From assembly GCA_017458585.1 (NCBI GenBank), contig JAFTAJ010000041.1, positions 1 through 39,072 of the forward strand: 39,072 bases of DNA. Reading direction: 5' to 3'. How positions within the stretch are numbered: position 1 is the first letter of the stretch; each line of letters opens with the position of its first letter. The position numbers and the translations under genes were made by a program. Below, piece by piece: positions 15,829 through 24,513 of this stretch. Under the pieces are notes generated by a model. That model was not told the origin of the DNA. It did not search any database and saw nothing but the letters and a program-made list of their open reading frames with translations. This DNA is from Bacteroidaceae bacterium (GTDB lineage Bacteria > Bacteroidota > Bacteroidia > Bacteroidales > Bacteroidaceae).

Positions 15829-16842
15829 ATGCGAAAAGGCCAAATTCATTGGATAGCAATAGCTCAAGCGATTGCTATCATTATGGTGGTGATGTACCAT
15901 GTGAGGCTCTTGAACGCAACGACTGGAGAAAATTATGTCTTTATTGACAATATCTGCGGTTTCTTGGGGCATGTTCACATGCCCGTGTTTTTCTTGCTCA
16001 GTGGTTTCTTGTTGTATCATACGCGAATCAGTGTAAATGTGAAGATCGGTAATTTGTATAAGGACAAGGTGTTGCGACTTGTGGTGCCGTTTGTCTTTTG
16101 TACTATTCTCGGAAACATGGCACAGATTGTTTTTAATGGATTTGTGAAGCATCCTCACGATGTGACGGTGGCCTCTTTCTTTCAGTCGTTTTTCTTTGCA
16201 GGGGGCTACCCGTGGCCTCACCGATGGTTTTTGATGGCGCTGATTTTGATGATGCTTCTTTATCCATTTTATAAATTGGTTACAAGCAACAAAGCTGTGG
16301 AATGGATATTACTGCTACTTTTGGTGGCGATTCAATACGTTTCACTTCAGGCGGAGCCGAATGTGTTCTGTATTCAGCAATTTGTAGAATATTCGCCTTT
16401 TTTCTTCCTGGGAATCCTCTTATGCAAATACAGACTTTGGCAATGCCTTGCCTATTGGTGGCTGCCCTTTGTATTGTGGGCACTGGCTATAGTGATATAT
16501 CTCGTCCCCAGCTTGTGGGAAATGGCGCAATATGGATTGTTCGCTTATAGATTGCTATGTGTGTGCGCCCTAATTGCAACTGCGTTGCAGCTAAGCCGCT
16601 ACCGTCCGATGCTGTTTTCTTCGTTTAGAAACTATATCTTTCAGATATATATCTTTGGTGTAGCTTTTCAGGCCTTTGTGGAGTTGATAGTGTGGAGACA
16701 TCTCGGTTGCCCTGGAGCTTTAGTGCTGCCGTTCTTTGTACTCAATGTCCTTGCAGGCGTCTGGCTGCCGGTGCTTCTTAGCAAAATGGCGGAAAAGATT
16801 CCTTCCCGTCTTTTGCATGTGTGTATGGGCTTGCGCCAGTAA
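15829..16842 (+). CDS. Acyltransferase family 3 membrane protein
   Basis: The 337-residue protein has about ten hydrophobic segments. The first carries the motif IAIIMVVMYHVRLL with the conserved His, followed by MPVFFLLSGFLLY, as in integral-membrane acyltransferases of the OatA/WecH/ExoZ type (family 3). These move acetyl or succinyl groups onto surface glycans across the inner membrane. The start was placed at ATG 15829, since an upstream extension overlaps the promoter and would need a TTG start. Base composition is clearly more AT-rich than the preceding glycosyltransferases, so it was probably acquired separately. Its acceptor is presumably the local polysaccharide. Confidence 0.85.
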   Translation: MRKGQIHWIAIAQAIAIIMVVMYHVRLLNATTGENYVFIDNICGFLGHVHMPVFFLLSGFLLYHTRISVNVKIGNLYKDKVLRLVVPFVFCTILGNMAQIVFNGFVKHPHDVTVASFFQSFFFAGGYPWPHRWFLMALILMMLLYPFYKLVTSNKAVEWILLLLLVAIQYVSLQAEPNVFCIQQFVEYSPFFFLGILLCKYRLWQCLAYWWLPFVLWALAIVIYLVPSLWEMAQYGLFAYRLLCVCALIATALQLSRYRPMLFSSFRNYIFQIYIFGVAFQAFVELIVWRHLGCPGALVLPFFVLNVLAGVWLPVLLSKMAEKIPSRLLHVCMGLRQ

Positions 16843-16901
16843 TGTTCTTGCATATATTTGAGATATTATTTAGAAAAAACATCATTTTTTTGCCCTAAAA
16901 G

Positions 16902-16932
16902 TTGGCGGCGCTGAAAAAAATTATTATATTTG
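16902..16932 (+). promoter_or_regulatory. Promoter for the small charged protein
   Basis: TTGG (16902-16905) and TATATTTG (16925-16932) are 19 bp apart. A leader of about 70 nt follows. Confidence 0.65.
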
Positions 16933-17009
16933 CAATGGATGTATTTTGTCAGCGGAAGCCTCTGCTGGCAATAGTGAACTTCTTTATTAACCCTTAAACG
17001 CATTTTGTT

Positions 17010-17324
17010 ATGGAAAGAGGAGAAAGAAGAGAAATTAAAGAGCGGAAGTGGACTTCCAAGCTCAAGAAGATGTATCAGGGCGGCTTTAAGAGTTTTCTGA
17101 AAGTCAAGACCTCGGGCAATAAGCCGGAAGACTACAACGAGGCAGAGTCGTTCAGGGACCTTGAGAGCTCTAAGAGGGGAGTGAAGTACAAGAACACCGG
17201 CACCATCAAGCGCGATGCCAAGCAGCACACCATTAAGGAGCAGCACAAGCGCGACCTTAAGAACAAGTCGCTGTCGCTGGAGGAGCAGCAGGAGCTGGAC
17301 GAGGTGCTGGAGAGCAAGGAATAG
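17010..17324 (+). CDS. Small highly charged protein of unknown function
   Basis: The 104-residue protein is almost entirely Lys, Arg, Glu, Asp and Gln with few hydrophobic residues (for example MERGERREIKERKW and SLSLEEQQELDEVL). It has no signal peptide or membrane segment. It is predicted to be soluble and largely helical or disordered. It has its own promoter and terminator, which supports a real gene. I do not recognise the family. Its composition would suit nucleic acid or ribosome binding, but this is only a guess. Confidence 0.7.
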   Translation: MERGERREIKERKWTSKLKKMYQGGFKSFLKVKTSGNKPEDYNEAESFRDLESSKRGVKYKNTGTIKRDAKQHTIKEQHKRDLKNKSLSLEEQQELDEVLESKE

Positions 17325-17342
17325 GGAACTGACAGAATAGAA

Positions 17343-17374
17343 AAAAGAGGATAGATTTGCGTCTATCCTCTTTT
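17343..17374. terminator. Bidirectional terminator between the small protein and ilvC
   Basis: A 13-bp perfect stem (17343-17355 with 17362-17374), a 6-nt loop, and A and T tracts on the two sides. It suits both convergent transcripts. Confidence 0.85.
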
Positions 17375-17390
17375 CTGTTATACTTATGAA

Positions 17391-18434
17391 TTAGTCGTTT
17401 TCCGGACGAAGCTGGCGAACCACTGCGCCGGTGCGCCACATCTCGCTCTCGCGCAGGGCCTTGAGTTCCTCGTTGAGGCCTACGCGATAGTCGGGCTTAG
17501 AGTTGGAGTCGATAGAGATCTGTGCCTCGGTGCCTTCCTTCACGCTCTGGTAGAGCTTCTGCATCACGGGCTTGATGGCGTCGTGGAAGCGGGGGTACCA
17601 GTCGAGCGCTCCGCGCTGTGCGGTGGTGGAGCAGTTGGCGTACATCCAGTCCATGCCCTTGGCTGCAAACAGCGGCATGAGCGACTGGGTGAGTTCCTCT
17701 ACTGTCTCGTTGAAAGCCTCGGAGGGTGTGTGACCGTTCTCGCGGAGCACCTCATACTGGGCGAGGAGGAGTCCCTGGATGGCACCCATCAGTGAGCCGC
17801 GCTCACCAGTGAGGTCAGAGGTGGCCTCGCGCTGGAAGGTGGTCTCAAAGAGATAGCCGGAGCCGATGCCGATACCAAAGGCGAGCACCTTCTCCTTGGC
17901 GTTGCCGGAGGCGTCCTGATAAACAGCGTAAGAGCTGTTGAGACCGCGACCTTCAAGGAACATGGTGCGCAGCGAGGTGCCGGAGCCCTTGGGAGCTACC
18001 ATGATGACATCGATGTCGGCAGGAGGCACTACACCTGTGCGGTCGTTCCAGCAGATGGCAAAGCCGTGGGAGAAATAGAGGGTCTTGCCAGGGGTGAGAT
18101 ACTGCTTGATACGAGGCCATACCTCAATCTGCGCTGCGTCGGAGAGCAGCATGCAGACGATGGTGCCCTTCTCGGCTGCCTCCTCAAGAGAGAAGAGGGT
18201 CTTGCCGGGTACCCATCCGTCTTCTACGGCTTTCTGATAGGTCTTGCCTTCGCGCTGGCCTACGATAACATTGAAGCCATTGTCGCGCAAGTTACAGGCC
18301 TGGCCAGGTCCTTGCACTCCGTAGCCGAGTACGGCTATGGTTTCATTCTTGAGCACTTCGCGTGCTTTGTCGAGTGAGAATTCTTCTCTTGTGGCGACTT
18401 CTTCGATTACGCCGCCGAAATTGATTTTTGCCAT
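17391..18434 (-). CDS. ilvC: Ketol-acid reductoisomerase
   Basis: The 347-residue enzyme converts acetolactate or acetohydroxybutyrate to the dihydroxy acid using NADPH and Mg2+. The Rossmann motif is seen as VLGYGVQGPGQACNLRDNG (variant of the usual GYGSQGHAHA). Catalytic-domain markers include EATSDLTGERGSLMG (metal-binding Asp and Glu) and the later EELTQSLMP and NCSTTAQRGALDW. The PGQ variant near the cofactor site is unlike the E. coli enzyme. The gene is last in the ilv operon, 41 bp after ilvN; that gap contains an octamer repeat. Confidence 0.96.
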   Translation of the reverse strand: MAKINFGGVIEEVATREEFSLDKAREVLKNETIAVLGYGVQGPGQACNLRDNGFNVIVGQREGKTYQKAVEDGWVPGKTLFSLEEAAEKGTIVCMLLSDAAQIEVWPRIKQYLTPGKTLYFSHGFAICWNDRTGVVPPADIDVIMVAPKGSGTSLRTMFLEGRGLNSSYAVYQDASGNAKEKVLAFGIGIGSGYLFETTFQREATSDLTGERGSLMGAIQGLLLAQYEVLRENGHTPSEAFNETVEELTQSLMPLFAAKGMDWMYANCSTTAQRGALDWYPRFHDAIKPVMQKLYQSVKEGTEAQISIDSNSKPDYRVGLNEELKALRESEMWRTGAVVRQLRPEND

Positions 18435-18443
18435 AATATCTAG

Positions 18444-18474
18444 GTTCGTTAGTTATAAAGTTCGAAAGTTAATG
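18444..18474. repeat. 8-bp repeat between ilvN and ilvC
   Basis: Read on the minus strand, AACTTTCG, AACTTTAT and AACTAACG follow one another at 8 bp. It fills the ilvN-ilvC gap and resembles the other AACT-type arrays in the window. Confidence 0.5.
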
Positions 18475-18475
18475 T

Positions 18476-19006
18476 CTAATGATTGACGCCTAAGGTCTCC
18501 AGGTACTCGTCGAGCAACTCGCGGCGATTTTTGGTGACGGCGATGGCACCGCAGCGCACAAACTGCAGTACACAGCCGAAAGATTCGAGCGAAGCAAAGA
18601 GCGAGTCGATATCTTCAGGCAGGCCGGTGAGGGTAACGACGCTGTATGTCTCATTTACTTCCACTATCTTGGCGGAATGTTGGCGAATGGTGCGTGAGAT
18701 ATTGCTTTCTTCAAGCATCTTCGGCGTACTGAGCTTGTAGAGCGCCACTTCCTGGATAAAGATCTGGTCGGAGGTGTAGTAGCGAGCCTGCAACACATCG
18801 ATTTTCTTCTCTATCTGCTTGGTGACAAGCTGCACAGTCTCTTCGGTGCAGTAGCAAGTGATGGTGTATTTGTGCACTCCTGGGGTGCTACTTGAGCATA
18901 CGTTGAGGCTCTCGATGTTGACCTGACGGCGTGTGAACACGGCGGTTATCTGATTGAGGATACCGGCGAAATTCTCCGAGTAAGTGATAATGGTATATAG
19001 TGTCAT
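18476..19006 (-). CDS. ilvN: Acetolactate synthase small (regulatory) subunit
   Basis: The 176-residue protein has an N-terminal ACT domain (MTLYTIITYSENFAGILNQITAVF, then RRQVNIESLNV) that binds valine and transmits feedback inhibition to the large subunit. A second ACT-like half follows (around residues 75-165, IVEVNETYSVVTLTGLPEDIDSLF). The length is standard for the family. It starts 7 bp after the ilvB stop, so the two subunits are probably co-translated. Confidence 0.92.
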   Translation of the reverse strand: MTLYTIITYSENFAGILNQITAVFTRRQVNIESLNVCSSSTPGVHKYTITCYCTEETVQLVTKQIEKKIDVLQARYYTSDQIFIQEVALYKLSTPKMLEESNISRTIRQHSAKIVEVNETYSVVTLTGLPEDIDSLFASLESFGCVLQFVRCGAIAVTKNRRELLDEYLETLGVNH

Positions 19007-19013
19007 GATATGT

Positions 19014-20735
19014 CTATTTGATTTCTAGCATCATCTCATCTACATTGGCTCCTGGGGGCGTCATAGGCAGCACGTTGTCCTCCTCCATCACGGCACATTG
19101 CAGCAAGAACGGACCGTCGGTCTGCAACATCTCGGTGATAGCGTCGTCGAGGTCTTTACGCTCCACTACGGTGCGCGCCTTGATACCGTAGCCCTCAGCT
19201 ATCTTCTCATAGTCGGGATTGAGCATCGGGGTGAAAGAGTAGCGCTTGCGGAAGAAGAGATACTGCCACTGGCGCACATTGCCGAGGTAATTATTGTTGA
19301 GCAGGATTATCTTGACGGGAGCGTGCTGCTCCATGATGGTGCCCAGTTCCTGGATGGTCATCTGCAGGCCACCGTCGCCCACAAACAGACAGACAGTACG
19401 CTCGGGCGCCCCGAAAGTGGCACCGATAGCTGCAGGCAAGCCAAAGCCCATAGTGCCGCATCCGCCGGAAGTGATTACGGAGCGTCCCTCGGTGAACCTG
19501 AAGTAGCGGCAGCCGAAGAGCTGATTTTGGCCTACGTCGGTCACCAGTACAGCCTTGTTTTCTGTCAACTCGCTCACGCGGCGTACCACCTCGCCCATAA
19601 GGAGCGGACCCTCAGCGGGATGGACGGCGGGCTCAATGACCTTCTCGTTCTCCTGCTGCTCGTAGGGAGTGAAACGGGATATCCATAGGCTGTTGTCAGC
19701 GGGCTGTACATGCTTGGTGACTTCTGCCAGAGTCTGCTTGCAGTCGCCGAGCACGGCAAGGTCAGCGTGTATGTTTTTGTTGACCTCGGAGGGGTCTATC
19801 TCGAAGTGTATGACTTTGGCCTGACGGGCGTAGGTGTTGATATTGCCGGTGACGCGGTCGTCAAAGCGCATGCCTACAGCGATGAGCAGGTCACACTGGT
19901 TGGTGAGCACATTGGGGCCGAGGTTGCCGTGCATGCCAAGCATGCCCTTGTTGAGCGGATGGTCGGAAGGGAGGGCGCTGAGGCCGAGCATGGTGCAGCC
20001 AACGGGGATGTTGGCCTTCTCTATTAGCTCGCGCAATTCTTCGCGGGCATCGCCGAGCTCCACACCCTGACCTACGAGCATAAGGGGACGCTCGCTGTGG
20101 TTGATCATCTTGGCAGCGGTCTTGATGGCATCCTCGTCTATCTGCGGCACTGGCAGATATGAACGGATGAAATCCACACGCTTGGGCTCGTAGTCAACAA
20201 GGTTGGTCTGTGCATTCTTGGTAAAATCGAGCACCACGGGGCCGGGCCTGCCAGACTTGGCAATATAGAAAGCGCGGCTTACTGCCCATGCCACGTCTTC
20301 AGCGCGACGTATCTGGAAGTTCCATTTTGTGATAGGCTGGGTGACACCGATTACGTCAACCTCTTGAAAGGCATCGGTGCCGAGATATTCGGCACCTACC
20401 TGTCCGCAGATAACTACGAGGGGGGTGGAGTCTATCATGGCGTCGGCCACGCCTGTCACTGTGTTCATGGCGCCTGGGCCGGAGGTGACGATAGCGCAGC
20501 CTACCTTGCCGCTCACGCGGGCATAGCCTTGGGCTGCATGTATAGCTCCCTGCTCATGGCGCACAAGGATGTGGTTGAGCGTGGAGCGGTGATCGTAGAG
20601 TGCATCGTAGGACGGCATAATGGCTCCGCCCGGATAGCCGAAGAGTGTGGTCACACCTTCGTTCTCTAGGCTGCGCATTAACGCTTCTGCACCTGTAATC
20701 TTGTTATTTGGCATAGTGATAATGTTATTCTTCAT
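19014..20735 (-). CDS. ilvB: Acetolactate synthase large (catalytic) subunit
   Basis: The 573-residue ThDP- and FAD-dependent enzyme condenses pyruvate to acetolactate, the first step of valine and leucine synthesis. Visible markers are [15 protein letters not shown] with the catalytic Glu in [14 protein letters not shown], the GTDAFQEVD segment, and the ThDP motif [12 protein letters not shown] ending in [13 protein letters not shown]. The start given overlaps the ilvD end by 11 bp; the in-frame Met 21 bp later (MPNNKITG) would leave a 10-bp gap and is equally possible. Confidence 0.95.
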   Translation of the reverse strand: MKNNIITMPNNKITGAEALMRSLENEGVTTLFGYPGGAIMPSYDALYDHRSTLNHILVRHEQGAIHAAQGYARVSGKVGCAIVTSGPGAMNTVTGVADAMIDSTPLVVICGQVGAEYLGTDAFQEVDVIGVTQPITKWNFQIRRAEDVAWAVSRAFYIAKSGRPGPVVLDFTKNAQTNLVDYEPKRVDFIRSYLPVPQIDEDAIKTAAKMINHSERPLMLVGQGVELGDAREELRELIEKANIPVGCTMLGLSALPSDHPLNKGMLGMHGNLGPNVLTNQCDLLIAVGMRFDDRVTGNINTYARQAKVIHFEIDPSEVNKNIHADLAVLGDCKQTLAEVTKHVQPADNSLWISRFTPYEQQENEKVIEPAVHPAEGPLLMGEVVRRVSELTENKAVLVTDVGQNQLFGCRYFRFTEGRSVITSGGCGTMGFGLPAAIGATFGAPERTVCLFVGDGGLQMTIQELGTIMEQHAPVKIILLNNNYLGNVRQWQYLFFRKRYSFTPMLNPDYEKIAEGYGIKARTVVERKDLDDAITEMLQTDGPFLLQCAVMEEDNVLPMTPPGANVDEMMLEIK

Positions 20736-22536
20736 TCAGTATTCTTACTCCGCCCTTGTCTGCGCTGGCTACACTCTGGGCATAAGCGCGTAGGGCTTTG
20801 GAAACGAATCGGTTGCGTTTGAGTGGCTGCTGGGGACGAGCGGCCAGCTCCTCATCGCTGAGGCGCACATTGATAGAGCGGTTGGGGATGTCGATGTCTA
20901 TGATGTCGCCATCCATAATCTTGCCGATATTGCCGCCACTGGCTGCCTCGGGAGAGATATGGCCGATACTGAGACCACTGGTGCCGCCGCTGAAGCGGCC
21001 GTCGGTGATGAGTGCGCACTCCTTGCCCATGTGCATGGACTTGATGTAGGAGGTGGGGTAAAGCATCTCCTGCATGCCGGGGCCGCCCTTGGGCCCTTCG
21101 TGGGTAATGACTACCACGTCGCCCTTCTTGACCTTGCCGCCGAGGATGCCTTCGCAGGCATCTTCCTGGGAGTCGAAGACAACGGCAGGGCCACTGAAGC
21201 GCCAGATGCTCTTGTCCACACCGGCGGTCTTGACTACGCAGCCGTCTTGAGCTATGTTGCCGAAGAGGATAGCCATGCCTCCGTCTTTGGTGTAGGCGTG
21301 CTCAATGGAGCGGATGCAGCCGTTGACGCGATCGGTGTCGAGGGTGTCGTAGGTGCAGCTCTGGGCACCAAGCTTTGTGCAGAACTTGCCGGCAGGTGCC
21401 GACGAGTAGATGCGCTTGGCTTCGGGGTCGATATTTTCTTTTAAGATGGAGTATTTGTCAATATCTTCGGCGAGGGTGGCGCCATTGACGCGCTTTACGG
21501 AGGTGTCGATGAGACCTCCCTTGGCGAGTTCGCCCAGCAGATTGAGCATTCCGCCGGCACGGCCGCACTCCTGCACACTGTACTTCTGGCTGTTGGGCGC
21601 GAGCTTACAGAGGAAAGGCGTCTTGCGCGAGAGGGCGTCGATATCGGCCATAGTAAAGTTAACCTCGGCTTCCTGTGCCACAGCTAGCAGGTGGAGCACG
21701 GTGTTGGTGCTCGCTCCCATGGCGATGTCGAGTGTCATGGCGTTGAGGAAGGCTGCGCGTGTGGCTATAGAGCGGGGTAGCACGCTTTCGTCACCATCCT
21801 CATAGTAGGCCAGCGCGTTTTTCACAATCTGACGGGCGGCAGCCTTCATCAGTTCCACGCGGTTGGCGTGGGTGGCGAGTATAGTGCCGTTGCCAGGCAG
21901 GGAGAGGCCGATAGCCTCTGTCAGGTTGTTCATAGAGTTGGCGGTAAACATGCCAGAGCAACAACCGCAGCCTGGACATGCGCGATTTTCTATCTCGGCA
22001 AGGTCAGCATCGCTCACGGTGGGGTCACCGCCCTTTATCATAGCGATTACAAGGTCGAGATTCTCGCCTTTATAGCTGCCAGCTTCCATCGGACCGCCGC
22101 TCACAAAGACGGCAGGAATGTTGAGACGCATGGCTGCCATGAGCATGCCCGGGGTAATCTTGTCGCAGTTGGAGATGCATATCATGGCATCAGCCTTGTG
22201 GCCGTTAACCATGTATTCTACGGAGTCAGCGATGATGTCGCGCGAGGGCAGACTGTAGAGCATACCGTCATGACCCATAGCAATGCCGTCGTCAATGGCA
22301 ATGGTGTCAAACTCGGCGGCATAGCAGCCGAGACGCTCTATCTCTGCCTTTACTATCTGGCCGGCCTCATGCAGATGGGTGTGGCCAGGCACAAATTGGG
22401 TAAAGGAATTGACGATGGCAATGATGGGTTTGCCAAACTGCTCGCGTTTCATGCCGTTTGCAACCCAAAGGGCGCGGGCGCCAGCCATGCGGCGACCCTC
22501 AGTGCATACACTACTACGAAGTTTTATTTTGGTCAT
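20725..22536 (-). CDS. ilvD: Dihydroxy-acid dehydratase
   Basis: The 603-residue Fe-S enzyme dehydrates dihydroxy acids to the 2-keto acids of valine and isoleucine. It shows the cluster-binding cysteines in [15 protein letters not shown] and [18 protein letters not shown], and the substrate region [20 protein letters not shown]. The start was placed at MTKIKLRSS; upstream in-frame residues ([10 protein letters not shown]) look like leader sequence. It is the first gene of the ilvD-ilvB-ilvN-ilvC operon. An imperfect -7 box (GAACTTTG on the minus strand at 22571-22564) may drive it. No leader-peptide attenuator is seen. Confidence 0.95.
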   Translation of the reverse strand: MTKIKLRSSVCTEGRRMAGARALWVANGMKREQFGKPIIAIVNSFTQFVPGHTHLHEAGQIVKAEIERLGCYAAEFDTIAIDDGIAMGHDGMLYSLPSRDIIADSVEYMVNGHKADAMICISNCDKITPGMLMAAMRLNIPAVFVSGGPMEAGSYKGENLDLVIAMIKGGDPTVSDADLAEIENRACPGCGCCSGMFTANSMNNLTEAIGLSLPGNGTILATHANRVELMKAAARQIVKNALAYYEDGDESVLPRSIATRAAFLNAMTLDIAMGASTNTVLHLLAVAQEAEVNFTMADIDALSRKTPFLCKLAPNSQKYSVQECGRAGGMLNLLGELAKGGLIDTSVKRVNGATLAEDIDKYSILKENIDPEAKRIYSSAPAGKFCTKLGAQSCTYDTLDTDRVNGCIRSIEHAYTKDGGMAILFGNIAQDGCVVKTAGVDKSIWRFSGPAVVFDSQEDACEGILGGKVKKGDVVVITHEGPKGGPGMQEMLYPTSYIKSMHMGKECALITDGRFSGGTSGLSIGHISPEAASGGNIGKIMDGDIIDIDIPNRSINVRLSDEELAARPQQPLKRNRFVSKALRAYAQSVASADKGGVRILNEE

Positions 22537-22626
22537 AATAAGGCAAATTAATGAAGTGAAATGCAAAGTTCGTTAATTCTACTCAAACTTGTTGGTGCAA
22601 AGGGTGGAAAATATCAAAAATACAAG

Positions 22627-22674
22627 AAAAAGGCCACATTTGGTTGACAAAAGTTCACCAAACATGGCCTTTTT
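22627..22674 (-). terminator. Terminator after the Tyr/Arg-rich protein gene
   Basis: AAAAAGGCCA (22627-22636) pairs with TGGCCTTTTT (22665-22674), with an inner ATTTGGT/ACCAAA(C) stem. It separates the upstream gene from the ilv operon. Confidence 0.8.
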
Positions 22675-22694
22675 GTTATGTTTAGATATATTTT

Positions 22695-23546
22695 CTATCT
22701 GCGTCCGGAGCGTACTACGCCTCCACCTCCGCCATTGCCAGAGCTCTTGGGCGGCTGGCTATTGCGTGGCTGTGTGTTGGTGCGCGGTTGCTGCTGAGCG
22801 GGTGCGGAAGGAGCAGTGCGCTGTTCCGGCTTGCTCTGGTTACGCGAGTTGATCTGCGGACTGTGCACATTCTGGCGCTCGTTGCGATAGCGCGGATCAA
22901 TGGTGCGGTTGTGCTGGTCGCGGTTGCGATAGTAGTTGTCTCGCGGCTTTGGGGGCTGAGTACGCTGGCGGATGTTGGCGCCAAAGTCTGAGCGGCGGTG
23001 CATGCCAAAATCACGGGAACTGCGAATATGCACATCGGCGCGATAGCGACGGTCAACGGCGTAGCGGCTACTGTAATAGCCGGAGGGGTAGTGCACACGG
23101 GCGTGACCTCCACGATATACATAGAACACACTCGGACGGTCGTAGTAGTAGAATGAGCGGTTGGAGTAAACATTGTAAATGCGCAGATGCCAACCTGTGC
23201 GCGTGGTGTAGATGGGACGGAAGAAATACTCTGCGTTCATGAAGCGCTCATACTGCACATAGTCGAGCACATGGCGCATGTCTTCGTTGCGGTAGTCGAG
23301 ATAGTCGTAGTAGCGGTCGATAGCGTCGATGTAGCCATCGACTACGTCATCCATAATGTACTGCACAGAATAGATGAAATCGTAGTTTATCTCGTAGCAG
23401 TCGTCATACTGCATCGGAGTGAGGTCAAGCTCGTATGCCATACGGTCGCTGAGGAAGCGGGCATAGTCGCGGATCTTCGATTCGCTCAAAGCCATCATGT
23501 TGAGGCTGAGCACGGCAAACAGGGTTGCCAAAACAATCTTCTTCAT
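22695..23546 (-). CDS. Secreted Tyr/Arg-rich protein of unknown function
   Basis: The 283-residue protein has a Sec signal peptide (MKKIVLATLFAVLSLNMMA). Residues 25-110 are helical and very rich in Tyr and Asp (YDDCYEINYDFIYSVQYIMDDVV). The middle has aromatic repeats (YNVYSNRSFYYYDRP, HYPSGYYSSRY). The end is low-complexity Arg/Asn/Gln/Pro and finishes in GNGGGGGVVRSGRR. The repeats suggest an extracytoplasmic scaffold or matrix protein, but no known domain is recognised. It follows the lipoprotein gene by 67 bp with no promoter box between, so the two are likely co-transcribed. Confidence 0.75.
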   Translation of the reverse strand: MKKIVLATLFAVLSLNMMALSESKIRDYARFLSDRMAYELDLTPMQYDDCYEINYDFIYSVQYIMDDVVDGYIDAIDRYYDYLDYRNEDMRHVLDYVQYERFMNAEYFFRPIYTTRTGWHLRIYNVYSNRSFYYYDRPSVFYVYRGGHARVHYPSGYYSSRYAVDRRYRADVHIRSSRDFGMHRRSDFGANIRQRTQPPKPRDNYYRNRDQHNRTIDPRYRNERQNVHSPQINSRNQSKPEQRTAPSAPAQQQPRTNTQPRNSQPPKSSGNGGGGGVVRSGRR

Positions 23547-23613
23547 AATGGTTGGTTTTTGAGTGGTTAGTGAAAATGTTTGTTAGACTCTCTCTGCACG
23601 CGTAAACGGTGTG

Positions 23614-24219
23614 CTATTTTTCGTTGAAGTGGCTGCCGCGCTTGATGATAGCAGGAGCTTTCTTTGCTGACTTGGACTTAGCTGAGCCTTGGAACTGCTT
23701 GGAGTAGTCGTAGTGTACATCGTAGCCGTACCAGTCGCTAACTATCCACATGGTGGGAGTTGCCCAGTAGTAGTCGGTCAGCTTCGACAGACGGAAGCGC
23801 TTGTTGCTGTCACCAAAGTAGCCGCTGAAGTAGTTGTTGTCCAAACTGTAGTCGCGGATGAAGGTGTCAAGGCCAAGGTCATCATAGTAGGTGAGGTAGA
23901 TGATGCCGTTGCGAATACTCCATTCAAACTTGTACCACAGGTAGTCGTAGTAGCTGCGTACGGTGTGGGTGTCATCCCAGCTGTAGTAGTCTTCTTGGTA
24001 GCCGATGCCATGGGTGGCGTTGTGGTGGTCGGGCACCAGTTTGATGTAGGTGTAGTCGGCGTCATAGAAGAATCCGTCTTCATCTTCGTACCACATGCCC
24101 CAGTCGCCTTGCCATTCGCCACTGAGTACGCGGGCCTCGTTCTCATCATCGCTGTTGCAGGAGGAGAATCCTACCATTGCCACGAGGGCAACCGAAAGTA
24201 TAAAAAACAGTCTTTTCAT
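23614..24219 (-). CDS. Surface-type lipoprotein of unknown function
   Basis: The 201-residue protein has a lipoprotein signal peptide with lipobox FSSC and mature start CNSDDENE. Acidic residues right after the Cys match the Bacteroidota lipoprotein export signal, predicting display on the cell surface. The mature part is rich in Tyr, Trp and Asp (WQGDWGMWYEDEDGFFYDADYTYIK), suggesting a beta-rich lipocalin-like or similar fold. The C-terminus is basic (SKSAKKAPAIIKRG). No family is identified. It has a good promoter and is followed by the Tyr/Arg-rich gene. Confidence 0.8.
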   Translation of the reverse strand: MKRLFFILSVALVAMVGFSSCNSDDENEARVLSGEWQGDWGMWYEDEDGFFYDADYTYIKLVPDHHNATHGIGYQEDYYSWDDTHTVRSYYDYLWYKFEWSIRNGIIYLTYYDDLGLDTFIRDYSLDNNYFSGYFGDSNKRFRLSKLTDYYWATPTMWIVSDWYGYDVHYDYSKQFQGSAKSKSAKKAPAIIKRGSHFNEK

Positions 24220-24290
24220 TTTATTTATTTTTTATGGTTAATATTCTTTTGTTGGAGAATCGTGAGATCGTGGTCTGCTATCTCTTGGTG

Positions 24291-24324
24291 CAAAGATACT
24301 ATTTTTCGCTTATGTTACGGCAAA
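24291..24324 (-). promoter_or_regulatory. Promoter for the lipoprotein operon
   Basis: The minus strand reads TATCTTTG (24298-24291) with TTTG at 24324-24321, 22 bp apart. The leader is about 65 nt. Confidence 0.6.
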
Positions 24325-24426
24325 ATATTTTTAAGATATTTGCAGAGAATAACATTTTTTTAATTTATGTGAGCATTTTAATCTCTGTTTTGTCAACGAA
24401 ATGGAGGAATCGTCAAAAATCTGCAT

Positions 24427-24470
24427 AAAAAAGTGAGCCGGCACTCTGCGTAATGCTGAATGCCGGTCAC
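24427..24470 (-). terminator. Rho-independent terminator of the ppiD-like gene
   Basis: GTGACCGGCA pairs with TGCCGGCTCAC across a 1-nt bulge (24433-24443 with 24461-24470), followed on the minus strand by six T (24432-24427). This is the clearest intrinsic terminator in the window. Confidence 0.9.
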
Positions 24471-24513
24471 AAATTATGAAAGAAACTTTCGCTTCAGATT
24501 TATTCGCGCGCTA

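Noticed and set aside
22534-22694. Attenuator controlling the ilv operon
   Set aside because: The hairpin at 22627-22674 lies upstream of the probable ilvD start region and just after the stop of the previous gene. There is no leader peptide rich in Val, Leu or Ile, so a simple terminator fits better.
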